Shown here one piece after another: positions 1 through 6,432 of a DNA stretch of 11,246 nt (within the stretch, counting starts at the first letter, position 1; the number at the start of each line of letters is the position of its first letter). The stretch is from contig MDJN01000078.1 in NCBI GenBank assembly GCA_001995005.1, positions 1 to 11,246 on the forward strand, in the 5' to 3' direction. The position numbers were made by a program, and so were the translations under genes. Origin of the DNA: Candidatus Parepulonipiscium sp. PG-Nun2H_MBin03. GTDB lineage: Bacteria > Bacillota > Clostridia > Lachnospirales > Cellulosilyticaceae. Below the pieces are notes generated by a model. That model was not told the DNA's origin. It did not search any database and was given only the letters and a program-made list of their open reading frames with translations.

Positions 1-63
1 CTAGATAAATATGAACTATAAATATTAAAGTTTTCTTCTATAAAAATCATAGTTTTTGTAGCA

Positions 64-110
64 GGGGCAAGGGACGAAGTCTCTTGGAGGGGTTTCGCCC
101 CTCCCACCCC
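64..110. repeat. GC-rich double-hairpin intergenic element
   Basis: About two thirds of bases 61-110 are G or C, in otherwise AT-rich intergenic DNA. Nearly all of 64-110 can pair. CAAGGGAC (68-75) pairs with GTCTCTTG (79-86) around a GAA loop with one G-T pair. GAGGGG (87-92) pairs with CCCCTC (98-103) around TTTCG. GGGG (64-67) can pair with CCCC (107-110) to close a three-way junction. No T-tract follows on either strand, so a simple intrinsic terminator is unlikely. It resembles dispersed palindromic intergenic repeats, but copy number cannot be seen here. Bases 1-63 and 111-150 show no gene or other clear feature. Confidence 0.5.
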
Positions 111-155
111 GATTATAAGGATAACTCTAATAAATAACTATTTGTCAACAAACTG

Positions 156-180
156 AGCATAGGCAAAACTAGCCTATGCT
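156..180 (-). terminator. Hairpin terminator overlapping the corC-like stop codon
   Basis: AGCATAGGC (156-164) and GCCTATGCT (172-180) form a perfect 9-bp stem around a 7-base loop. Read on the minus strand, the right arm contains the end and stop codon (174-176) of the CNNM/CBS gene. The stem is followed by a T-rich but interrupted stretch. This looks like the terminator of that gene. The weak U-tract makes efficiency uncertain. Confidence 0.55.
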
Positions 181-1460
181 TCTTTATTGTCTGCGACTTC
201 TGGATTGATAATAACTTTTAGTAAGTTAATACGGTTATTATAAGTTTCTTCTACTATAAAGGTAAGAGTATAATCTTCCACAACTTCGCCAACATTAGGA
301 AATCTATCAAGCAGTCCGATAACGTATCCGCCTAGAGAATCAAATTCATTAGATTTAATATCAAGCCCCAATTTATCATTAAAATCGCTAATACGATATG
401 TGCCATCAATCAAAAATTCACTTTCGCTTATTTGCATAAAGTCGTCATTATGCGTGTCATACTCATCTTCAATTTCACCAACAATCTCTTCTATCAAATC
501 TTCAAGGGTAAGCAACCCAGAAGTACCCCCGTATTCGTCAACTACAAATGCAATTCCTGCTTTTTTTGTACGTAATTCTTTTAGTAACTCATCTATCCGC
601 TTAAATTCATGCACAAAATACGCATCTCTTAAAATGGAAGAAACTTTAAATGTAGCTGTATCAAAATTGTTAAGTAACAAATCTTTTATATACACCATCC
701 CGATGATATTATCATGTGTTTCTGAAAAGACAGGCATTCTGGAAAATTGATACTCCTTATATAAAGATAAGATATCATCATATGTAGCTTCTATATCAAT
801 AGCTACCATATCCGTTCTGGGTACCATAATGTCTTTTGCATATGAATCGCCAAATTCAAATACGTTATAAATCATCTCTTTTTCTTCATCTTCTAATACG
901 CCTTCTTCGTGGCTTACAGTAACAATAGTTTTAAGTTGATCTTCTGTAATAAAAGCGCGACTACTTTCAGGTTTTCCTCCCAAAAGCCGAATTATAAAAT
1001 TTGAAATTGCCATAAGGACACCAACAATAGGGGATAGCACAGCCACCACAACTGCAATTACAGGAGATACAAATAATGCTACTTTTTGAGCATGTTTTGA
1101 GGCTGTAGATTTTGGAGTAATCTCTCCAAATATTAAAACTAAAATAGTCATAACTCCAGTTGCAATACCAGGGCCAGCATCATTAAAGATGTCTGTAGCT
1201 AAAACGGTGGATAAGGCTGAGGCACCAATATTAACTAAATTGTTACCAACTAAAATAGAACCTAACAGTTTTTGTGGATCCTCTAACAGCTTTTCAACTA
1301 ATTTAGCACCTTTTATATTTTGAGACACCATATATCTAACATCAATTTTTGTGATTGACATAAGAGCTGTTTCTGACATTGAAAAAAATCCTGACCCTAC
1401 TATTAGTAGCAAGATTATGGTTATCTGGATCCAGTGTTCTGAACTCAATTTAAATTTCAC
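174..1460 (-). CDS. CorC/HlyC-family CNNM-CBS membrane protein
   Basis: This 428-residue protein has the usual layout and length of the CorC/HlyC (CNNM) family. An N-terminal hydrophobic segment (about 11-27) runs into the CNNM motif FFSMSETALMS (25-35). Further membrane segments follow to about 160, including GNNLVNIGAS (72-81) and the conserved FGEITPKS (111-118). A CBS pair begins at IMVPRTDM (211-218) and ends with DEYGGTSGLLTLEDLIEEIVGEI (about 308-330). A C-terminal CorC/HlyC transporter-associated domain covers about 345-415. Family members are implicated in Mg2+ or other divalent cation transport or homeostasis; the haemolysin name is historical. The start is GTG. Its AGGAG (complement of 1462-1466) sits only one base upstream, unusually close, and a TTG at codon 5 would give better spacing. 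The gene diverges from the flagellar operon and has no obvious functional link to it. Confidence 0.93.
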   Translation of the reverse strand: MKFKLSSEHWIQITIILLLIVGSGFFSMSETALMSITKIDVRYMVSQNIKGAKLVEKLLEDPQKLLGSILVGNNLVNIGASALSTVLATDIFNDAGPGIATGVMTILVLIFGEITPKSTASKHAQKVALFVSPVIAVVVAVLSPIVGVLMAISNFIIRLLGGKPESSRAFITEDQLKTIVTVSHEEGVLEDEEKEMIYNVFEFGDSYAKDIMVPRTDMVAIDIEATYDDILSLYKEYQFSRMPVFSETHDNIIGMVYIKDLLLNNFDTATFKVSSILRDAYFVHEFKRIDELLKELRTKKAGIAFVVDEYGGTSGLLTLEDLIEEIVGEIEDEYDTHNDDFMQISESEFLIDGTYRISDFNDKLGLDIKSNEFDSLGGYVIGLLDRFPNVGEVVEDYTLTFIVEETYNNRINLLKVIINPEVADNKEA

Positions 1461-1491
1461 ACTCCTAACTAATGTGGTTATTTTAATTTAC

Positions 1492-1519
1492 TCAATAAAC
1501 TAGTATTAGTATATGTCAA
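1492..1519 (-). promoter_or_regulatory. Candidate vegetative promoter for the CNNM-CBS gene
   Basis: On the minus strand a perfect TTGACA (complement of 1514-1519) is followed after 16 bases by TATTGA (complement of 1492-1497), a weak -10. This would put transcription start about 25 bases before the GTG. TATACT (complement of 1508-1513), immediately after TTGACA, could be an alternative -10 with a poorer -35. Only the -35 match is convincing. Confidence 0.3.
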
Positions 1520-1534
1520 AACGCTTAAAATTAT

Positions 1535-1562
1535 TAAAGGACTAAATTAAAAGTGACGATAT
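1535..1562 (+). promoter_or_regulatory. Candidate sigma-28 (SigD/FliA-type) promoter of the flagellar operon
   Basis: TAAA (1535-1538) is followed by GACGATAT (1555-1562), close to the flagellar sigma consensus TAAA-N15-GCCGATAA; the spacer is 16 bases, one longer than ideal. Transcription would start near 1569, giving a very short leader that just includes the AGAGGTGAG ribosome site (1570-1577). The position ahead of an all-flagellar operon supports it. The spacing and the one-base -10 mismatch count against it. Confidence 0.38.
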
Positions 1563-1580
1563 ATCTTAAGAGGTGAGATT

Positions 1581-4322
1581 GTGTTAGAAAAAATTGCTAA
1601 TAATAATGTGATGGCAACGTATCAATATGCGGTTATGCCAAAAGAACAACAACAAACAATAATTTTTGAAGAAAAACAAAGTTCATATGAAAAACAAGCC
1701 GAGCAGGCACAAAATATGATGTATGACAGTTCTTGGTTTAATCAATTAGAAATGAATTATACTTTTGAAGAAGATATGGAACAACTTGCAAAAAGCGGTG
1801 TAAATATAGAAGACTTAGCAATAGATGATTATGAATATATAAAAGAAACACAAGATGTTGGGCAAGTTACTTCAAAAGACAGAGCAAAAGTGGAAAGGTT
1901 AAAAGAGCATACTGATGGAATGTATAAAACTGCGATACAACAAGAGGATGCGATAACTGTAAATAGTTTATATATGGGCAGTTTTACTACAGTAAATACA
2001 ACAAGCTTTACTAACGATAATGTGTTGCATGTGTTACAAATGAATAATTTACCAGATACTACAGGTAACGTTTGGGCAGCAGGAAAGCTTATGAGCATTG
2101 GAGAAGATGTGTCTCGGGCCAATGTTGTAAAGATGCAAAACCTATACAATGCCATAGAACTTATGGACTTACCCACAGATGATGGTGAGCTAAGTAATTT
2201 AGAAAAGGCTACTAAAACTATTATTGAAGAAGAAAAAGTAATGTATGTAGAAAAAGATATGCAAGATATTGTAGATATTATTTCTGGAGCAAAGGACAGC
2301 GATATACAAAGAGCATTGGATACAGATGGTTTTGTAACTATAAATAATCTGCGAGAATCTATGCATATAAATACCGAAAAAGCTCTAGGGAAAATCTCAG
2401 AACAAAATAATGATACTTTGCACAAAATGGCAAATGAGGACTATGACGAAAATAGCCCAGATATAAAAGATGTTATAGATATAAAACAACCATCTAAAAT
2501 TGACGATATTAAAGAACAGATAGAGATAATAAGAGCAAAACTAACTGTACAAGCAGCCAGAAATATCAGTGCTAAGATGCCACTAGAAAGCACTGAATTA
2601 TCTAAGATTGCAACAGAACTTACAAACAATTCTCAAAACATGATGGAGCGTGCAGCAAAAAATGCTAATCTTGAATTGACCAAAGAAAATAAAGATACTT
2701 TAGAAGTGGTCTTGGCAACAGTTACTCAGATGCAATATTCAAAGGAAAGCTCTCTAACACTGCAAATACAATCATCAGAAGAAGCTACCCTAAGTGAGTT
2801 TAACCAAGTTTTATCAAAGTATAAAGAGCAAGAGCTGACCCCGGAAGCTAGGTTTAAGGAGAATATATCTACAGTAAAAGACCAAATTCAATCAGTATTA
2901 GAACAAAATGATTTGCCTATTAATCCATTAAGTATCCAATCAGCAACAGCTTTAATCTTAAATGAACAAGAGATAACATTAGAAAGCCTTGAAGATACAA
3001 TGGTAATAGCTAATAAAATGAATACATTTTTTGAGGAGATGACTCCAAACATTGCAGCTAGTATGATAAAAGAAGGGATAAACCCATACTACAGTAATAT
3101 AGATACAATCTTAAGTTTTGTGGCAGAAAATAAAGCTGAGGATAACAAGAAAAGTGTGGCACAGGCTATTGTAGCCTTGTCTGAAAATGGGCAAATAAAT
3201 GATACCCAAAAAGATGAACTTATAGGACTTTATCAAGTGTTGAATTCTATTGAAAATAATAAAGAGCAAGTTATAGGATATTTACAAAAAAACAACTTAC
3301 CTCTTACTATTAATAGATTGCAAGAGGCAGTAAAATATGTAAATGACGGAAACTTAGAGGCAATTATAGACGATATGTTTGGTGAGATAGAAGGATATAA
3401 ACGAAAGTCTACAAAGCAAAAGATAGACGATGCCAGAGAGATTAATAAAGATTTATTGGAGGCTACTAAGATAGTAGAAAATAGTAAGTTATCTAATAAT
3501 ACAACAGATTTATCCACCAAGATACAAAGCATGATATACCCATTTGTAAAATCAGCTCTTAAACAAGAATTAGGCAATTTTAAAGATATGGATACATTAC
3601 CAGACAGTTTGCTGGAAAAGATGAATGTAGCAAAAAATGCTAGTTCCGCAGTAATAGATAAACTAAATGAGAAGAATATTCCAGTAACCATAAATAACAT
3701 ATACCTTATGGACAAATTTATGGCAGACCCAAATGAATTTAGTGAAATATTAAAACAGAAGATGGATACAAACGAATATTTTCCTAAAAGTTTTTTAGAG
3801 CTAGAAGAAGAATTAGAAGAGATTTATGAAGATGCATATGAGCAAAAGCAAAGTGCATTGGCAGAAGGAGATATCAATTCTTATAAGCAAAATAAAAGCA
3901 TTGAAGAAGTGACACAGTTTACAAAAACTTTGAATGACCAAGACGGAGTATATCAAATTCCTTTTATAATATCAGGTGAGGCTCGTACAGTAAACTTGTA
4001 TGTTAAAGATAAGGCAAAGGCGTTAGGTCAAATAAAAGATGAACTAAATGCTGTAATTAGTTATGATACTAAAAATATGGGAACTGTGGTAGCAAATCTT
4101 AAAATAACACCTGACACTGTAAAGTATGAAATAAGTGCCAAAGATGATTACACAACTAATAAATTATCAAATAAGAGCCAAAACCTAAATAAAATGATAG
4201 AAGAAATTGGATATAAGGTAAAAGAAGCATTGTATATGGCAGATCATACTTATGAGCCTGTTTTACAGTCTACGCCTAGCGTCAAACCTAGCAGCGATAG
4301 TCAGTTTGAAGAGATTGTTTAA
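1581..4322 (+). CDS. Large repeat-rich protein with FliK-like C-terminal domain
   Basis: This 913-residue protein has no signal peptide or membrane segment and is acidic and mostly helical. The GTG start is set by AGAGGTGAG (1570-1577). A loosely conserved unit, hydrophobic-x-x-N-x-LP-x-T-x-x-N, recurs at VLQMNNLPDT (151), VLEQNDLPIN (439), YLQKNNLPLT (567) and KLNEKNIPVT (694). Weaker copies lie near 69, 245 and 495, so much of the protein looks like tandem helical repeats 70-150 residues apart. Residues 788-880 resemble the FliK hook-length-control C-domain. They have IPFIISGEARTVNLYV (793-808), a KNMGTVVANLKI strand (831-842), VKYEISAKD (847-855), and a closing helix ending in IGYKV (876-880). 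In FliK this domain contacts the export switch FlhB. The gene heads the operon with fliS and two flagellins, consistent with a flagellar assembly role. The repeats and FliK resemblance are seen in the sequence; the function is inferred. It may belong to a Clostridia-specific uncharacterised family. Confidence 0.6.
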   Translation: MLEKIANNNVMATYQYAVMPKEQQQTIIFEEKQSSYEKQAEQAQNMMYDSSWFNQLEMNYTFEEDMEQLAKSGVNIEDLAIDDYEYIKETQDVGQVTSKDRAKVERLKEHTDGMYKTAIQQEDAITVNSLYMGSFTTVNTTSFTNDNVLHVLQMNNLPDTTGNVWAAGKLMSIGEDVSRANVVKMQNLYNAIELMDLPTDDGELSNLEKATKTIIEEEKVMYVEKDMQDIVDIISGAKDSDIQRALDTDGFVTINNLRESMHINTEKALGKISEQNNDTLHKMANEDYDENSPDIKDVIDIKQPSKIDDIKEQIEIIRAKLTVQAARNISAKMPLESTELSKIATELTNNSQNMMERAAKNANLELTKENKDTLEVVLATVTQMQYSKESSLTLQIQSSEEATLSEFNQVLSKYKEQELTPEARFKENISTVKDQIQSVLEQNDLPINPLSIQSATALILNEQEITLESLEDTMVIANKMNTFFEEMTPNIAASMIKEGINPYYSNIDTILSFVAENKAEDNKKSVAQAIVALSENGQINDTQKDELIGLYQVLNSIENNKEQVIGYLQKNNLPLTINRLQEAVKYVNDGNLEAIIDDMFGEIEGYKRKSTKQKIDDAREINKDLLEATKIVENSKLSNNTTDLSTKIQSMIYPFVKSALKQELGNFKDMDTLPDSLLEKMNVAKNASSAVIDKLNEKNIPVTINNIYLMDKFMADPNEFSEILKQKMDTNEYFPKSFLELEEELEEIYEDAYEQKQSALAEGDINSYKQNKSIEEVTQFTKTLNDQDGVYQIPFIISGEARTVNLYVKDKAKALGQIKDELNAVISYDTKNMGTVVANLKITPDTVKYEISAKDDYTTNKLSNKSQNLNKMIEEIGYKVKEALYMADHTYEPVLQSTPSVKPSSDSQFEEIV

Positions 4323-4346
4323 ATTACCCTAGGAGGGGTTGGTAGT

Positions 4347-4454
4347 ATGCAAGACGAAATTTTAGAAATTGTAAAACAATTCATAACACATTTTGAAGAT
4401 GTAGATAGAGAGGAAAAAGATGATAACAGTAGCACAAGTAGCACAAGCATCTGA
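4347..4454 (+). CDS. 35-residue small ORF overlapping fliS
   Basis: ATG at 4347 follows AGGAGGGG (4331-4338) at eight bases, one of the strongest ribosome sites in the window. It opens 35 codons, beginning MQDEILEIVKQFITHFEDVD, and stops at 4452-4454. It starts 24 bases after the large upstream gene and overlaps the first 35 bases of fliS in another frame. The N-terminal half could form an amphipathic helix; the tail is NSSTSSTSI. That low-complexity tail comes from a 9-base tandem repeat (4428-4445), read as VAQVAQA in the fliS frame. I recognise no family. It could be a small flagellar protein, a leader that couples fliS translation to the upstream gene, or the remnant of a frameshifted fliS N-terminus. 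The last is less likely because FliS is already full length. Translation is supported only by the ribosome site. Confidence 0.45.
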   Translation: MQDEILEIVKQFITHFEDVDREEKDDNSSTSSTSI

Positions 4455-4842
4455 TATAGAATTACTTTGTATAACTTATGATATATTTTTAGAAAATGTA
4501 CAACAAGCACAGGAGACAGCAGACGATAAATATATTAAAAAAGCAAGGGAAGTATTATTAATTCTTATTGAAAATCTTGACTTATCAGTGCCGATTTCCC
4601 AAGACTTATTTGACTTATATATTTATGTTCAAAAGTTATTAATTTCTAAAAAAGAATTGCCGGCAGTTCATAGAATAATATCTAAAATAAAAGAAGGGTA
4701 CCAAACATTAATTGAGCAAGGAATACACGTGGAGGAAAAAATGCTCACAAATACGCAAAATGTGTACGCTGGAATGACTTATGGTAGAAGTAATTTAGAT
4801 GAGATAGTATTAGAAGATAATAACCGTGGATTTAGAATATAA
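4420..4842 (+). CDS. fliS: Flagellar export chaperone FliS-like protein
   Basis: This 140-residue helical protein matches the FliS layout. Helix 1 begins with a degenerate form of the family's TAS-x-x-EL-x-x-MLYD signature, seen here as QASDIELLCITYD (9-21). A central segment has IENLDLSVPISQDLFDLYIYVQ (50-71), like the conserved LD...LFxLYxY region. A further helix runs to about 107. FliS binds the disordered C-terminus of newly made flagellin in the cytoplasm, prevents premature polymerisation and delivers it to the export gate. Placement 12 bases upstream of the flagellins fits. The ATG has a GAGAGGA site (4408-4414) five bases upstream and lies inside the small ORF, so translation may be coupled. 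The stop codon overlaps the flagellin ribosome site. The C-terminal tail (about 109-140, with NVYAGMTYGRSNLDE) extends beyond the usual four-helix bundle and could bind another partner. Confidence 0.82.
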   Translation: MITVAQVAQASDIELLCITYDIFLENVQQAQETADDKYIKKAREVLLILIENLDLSVPISQDLFDLYIYVQKLLISKKELPAVHRIISKIKEGYQTLIEQGIHVEEKMLTNTQNVYAGMTYGRSNLDEIVLEDNNRGFRI

Positions 4843-4854
4843 AGGAGAAATTAC

Positions 4855-6414
4855 ATGAAAATAAATCAAAATATACCAGCACTGCAAACATTAACAACGC
4901 TGAATAAAACTAACAGAGCACAAACAGACTCTATGCAAAGACTATCTTCAGGACTTAGAATAAACGGTTCTAAAGATGACCCAGCAGGTATGGCAATAGC
5001 AAAGAAAATGTCTGCTCAAGTAGACTCGTTGCAACAAGCAAATAGAAATAGCTTAGACGGTATATCGCTAATCCAAACGGCAGAAGGAGCATTGAATGAG
5101 GTGCACGACATTGCAAGACGAATGAGAGAGCTTGCAATAATGTCAGCAACAGATACCTATGTAGACGAGGATAGAAAAAAAATACAATTAGAGATTGATG
5201 AACTGGTAAAAGAAATTGATAGAATTGGTGCTGAGACTGAATTTAATGGTATCAACGTCTTAGACGGGCAGTATGAAATACTAGAAAGTGCAGGATTTGA
5301 GTTTGCTCAAACGGTGACAGATGGTGGAGTTGCAACAACTTATGCGTTAACTATAAGTGCACCGTCTCCTGGTGATAGTATAGTAATAGACGGGGTAACC
5401 ATATCATTTTATGACAGCACCCTAGGTGTACCTGCTAGTGCAGATGACATAGATATTAGTGGAGATTGGCAAACAGCAATTGCATATCAATCATATCCAA
5501 ACTATACAGGTAGAGTGGTTGATGGAGAGATAGTATTAACAGCAATTGATTTAGGCACAGACCTAAATGATACTGATCCAGTAGGAGATGCAACTGGTGC
5601 TATAACAGCGACTAGCAGAATGACAGCGTATGGCATAAACGATGGAGCTATATCACAATATGAAGTGAAACTAGGTGATGATGATCCGATTGTAGGGCAA
5701 GGATTTACTATTGATGGTATTGCGTTTGAATACTATGACTCTAGTGACGGAGAATATATGGGCACAGCACAACCACTTGATATAAATGGGGATATATTAG
5801 AGCAGTTACAGCAATATAATTTTGATAATATTACTGTATCAGCATCAGCAACAGATGGATATGATATAACGATTACTGCAAAAGCATCAGGTGCAGATGG
5901 TGATTATATAATAATGCATAACGGGGGGTCGTCTCCGAGGGAAGTATTTATACAATCTGGAGCATCTGCAAATCAGCTTACTTTAATAAATTTAGCAAGT
6001 GCAAATTCTGAAGCATTAGGTCTTACTAGTAGAACTTGGCAAAACGGATATACAGATTATCTTTTAATTGAAGATACAGTAGAAGATGATATTAATACTA
6101 ATCGTTACGGAGTTTCTTTATTAAATATAGATGATGCAAATAACGCCATTGGCATAATAGACAATGCTATAGCAGAAGTTTCCGCACAAAGAGCATATAT
6201 GGGTGCTATGCAAAACAGATTAGAATATACTGTTAAGAACTTAGGAGTAACAGTAGAAAATGCAACCAGCTCTTTATCAAGGATACAAGATACTGATATG
6301 GCAGAAGAGATGGCCGAATTTACAAAAAATAATATTTTAACGCAAGCAGCAACTTCTATGATGGCACAAGCAAATCAACTACCACAACAAGTGTTCCAAC
6401 TGTTACAAGGGTAA
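4855..6414 (+). CDS. fliC: Flagellin A, with duplicated variable-domain module
   Basis: This 519-residue filament subunit has conserved flagellin ends. The N-terminal D0/D1 region (1-140) contains RLSSGLRINGSKDDPAGMAIAKKM-type sequence at 29-52 and RRMRELAIMSATDT at 88-101. The C-terminal D1/D0 region (about 365-519) contains AQRAYMGAMQNRLEY (444-458) and ends MMAQANQLPQQVFQLLQG. The insert (about 160-365) holds two related modules of about 100 residues. Module A (162-258) has VIDGVTISFYDS (177-188) and DISGDW (200-205). Module B (268-366) has FTIDGIAFEYYDS (284-296) and DINGD (309-313). Both resemble the flagellin/hook IN-motif fold and should lie on the filament surface. Ribosome site AAAGGAG (4841-4847) fixes the ATG. 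There is no signal peptide, as expected for export through the flagellar type III apparatus. It sits 18 bases upstream of its paralogue. Confidence 0.96.
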   Translation: MKINQNIPALQTLTTLNKTNRAQTDSMQRLSSGLRINGSKDDPAGMAIAKKMSAQVDSLQQANRNSLDGISLIQTAEGALNEVHDIARRMRELAIMSATDTYVDEDRKKIQLEIDELVKEIDRIGAETEFNGINVLDGQYEILESAGFEFAQTVTDGGVATTYALTISAPSPGDSIVIDGVTISFYDSTLGVPASADDIDISGDWQTAIAYQSYPNYTGRVVDGEIVLTAIDLGTDLNDTDPVGDATGAITATSRMTAYGINDGAISQYEVKLGDDDPIVGQGFTIDGIAFEYYDSSDGEYMGTAQPLDINGDILEQLQQYNFDNITVSASATDGYDITITAKASGADGDYIIMHNGGSSPREVFIQSGASANQLTLINLASANSEALGLTSRTWQNGYTDYLLIEDTVEDDINTNRYGVSLLNIDDANNAIGIIDNAIAEVSAQRAYMGAMQNRLEYTVKNLGVTVENATSSLSRIQDTDMAEEMAEFTKNNILTQAATSMMAQANQLPQQVFQLLQG

Positions 6415-6432
6415 GGTTGAAGGGAGAATTGC

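Noticed and set aside
64..110. The GC-rich hairpins as an intrinsic terminator, tRNA or CRISPR unit
   Set aside because: No T-tract follows on either strand, there is no cloverleaf or anticodon arm, and no repeat-spacer periodicity exists in the window.
400..750. Plus-strand 116-codon frame opposite the CNNM-CBS gene
   Set aside because: The composition is that of an antisense frame, and the minus-strand protein has all family motifs across this stretch.
1829..2425. 198-codon open frame on the minus strand inside the 913-residue gene
   Set aside because: It is a Ser/Ile/Val-rich antisense shadow with no ribosome site or recognisable domain; the plus-strand frame is continuous and coherent. 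The same applies to minus-strand frames at 2441-2629, 3233-3715, 4319-4510, 6735-6950 and 7629-7910.
4840..4854. A dedicated sigma-28 promoter directly upstream of flagellin A
   Set aside because: The gap to fliS is 12 bases, and I found no TAAA-N15-GCCGATAA-like match in the end of fliS; transcription from further upstream is more likely.
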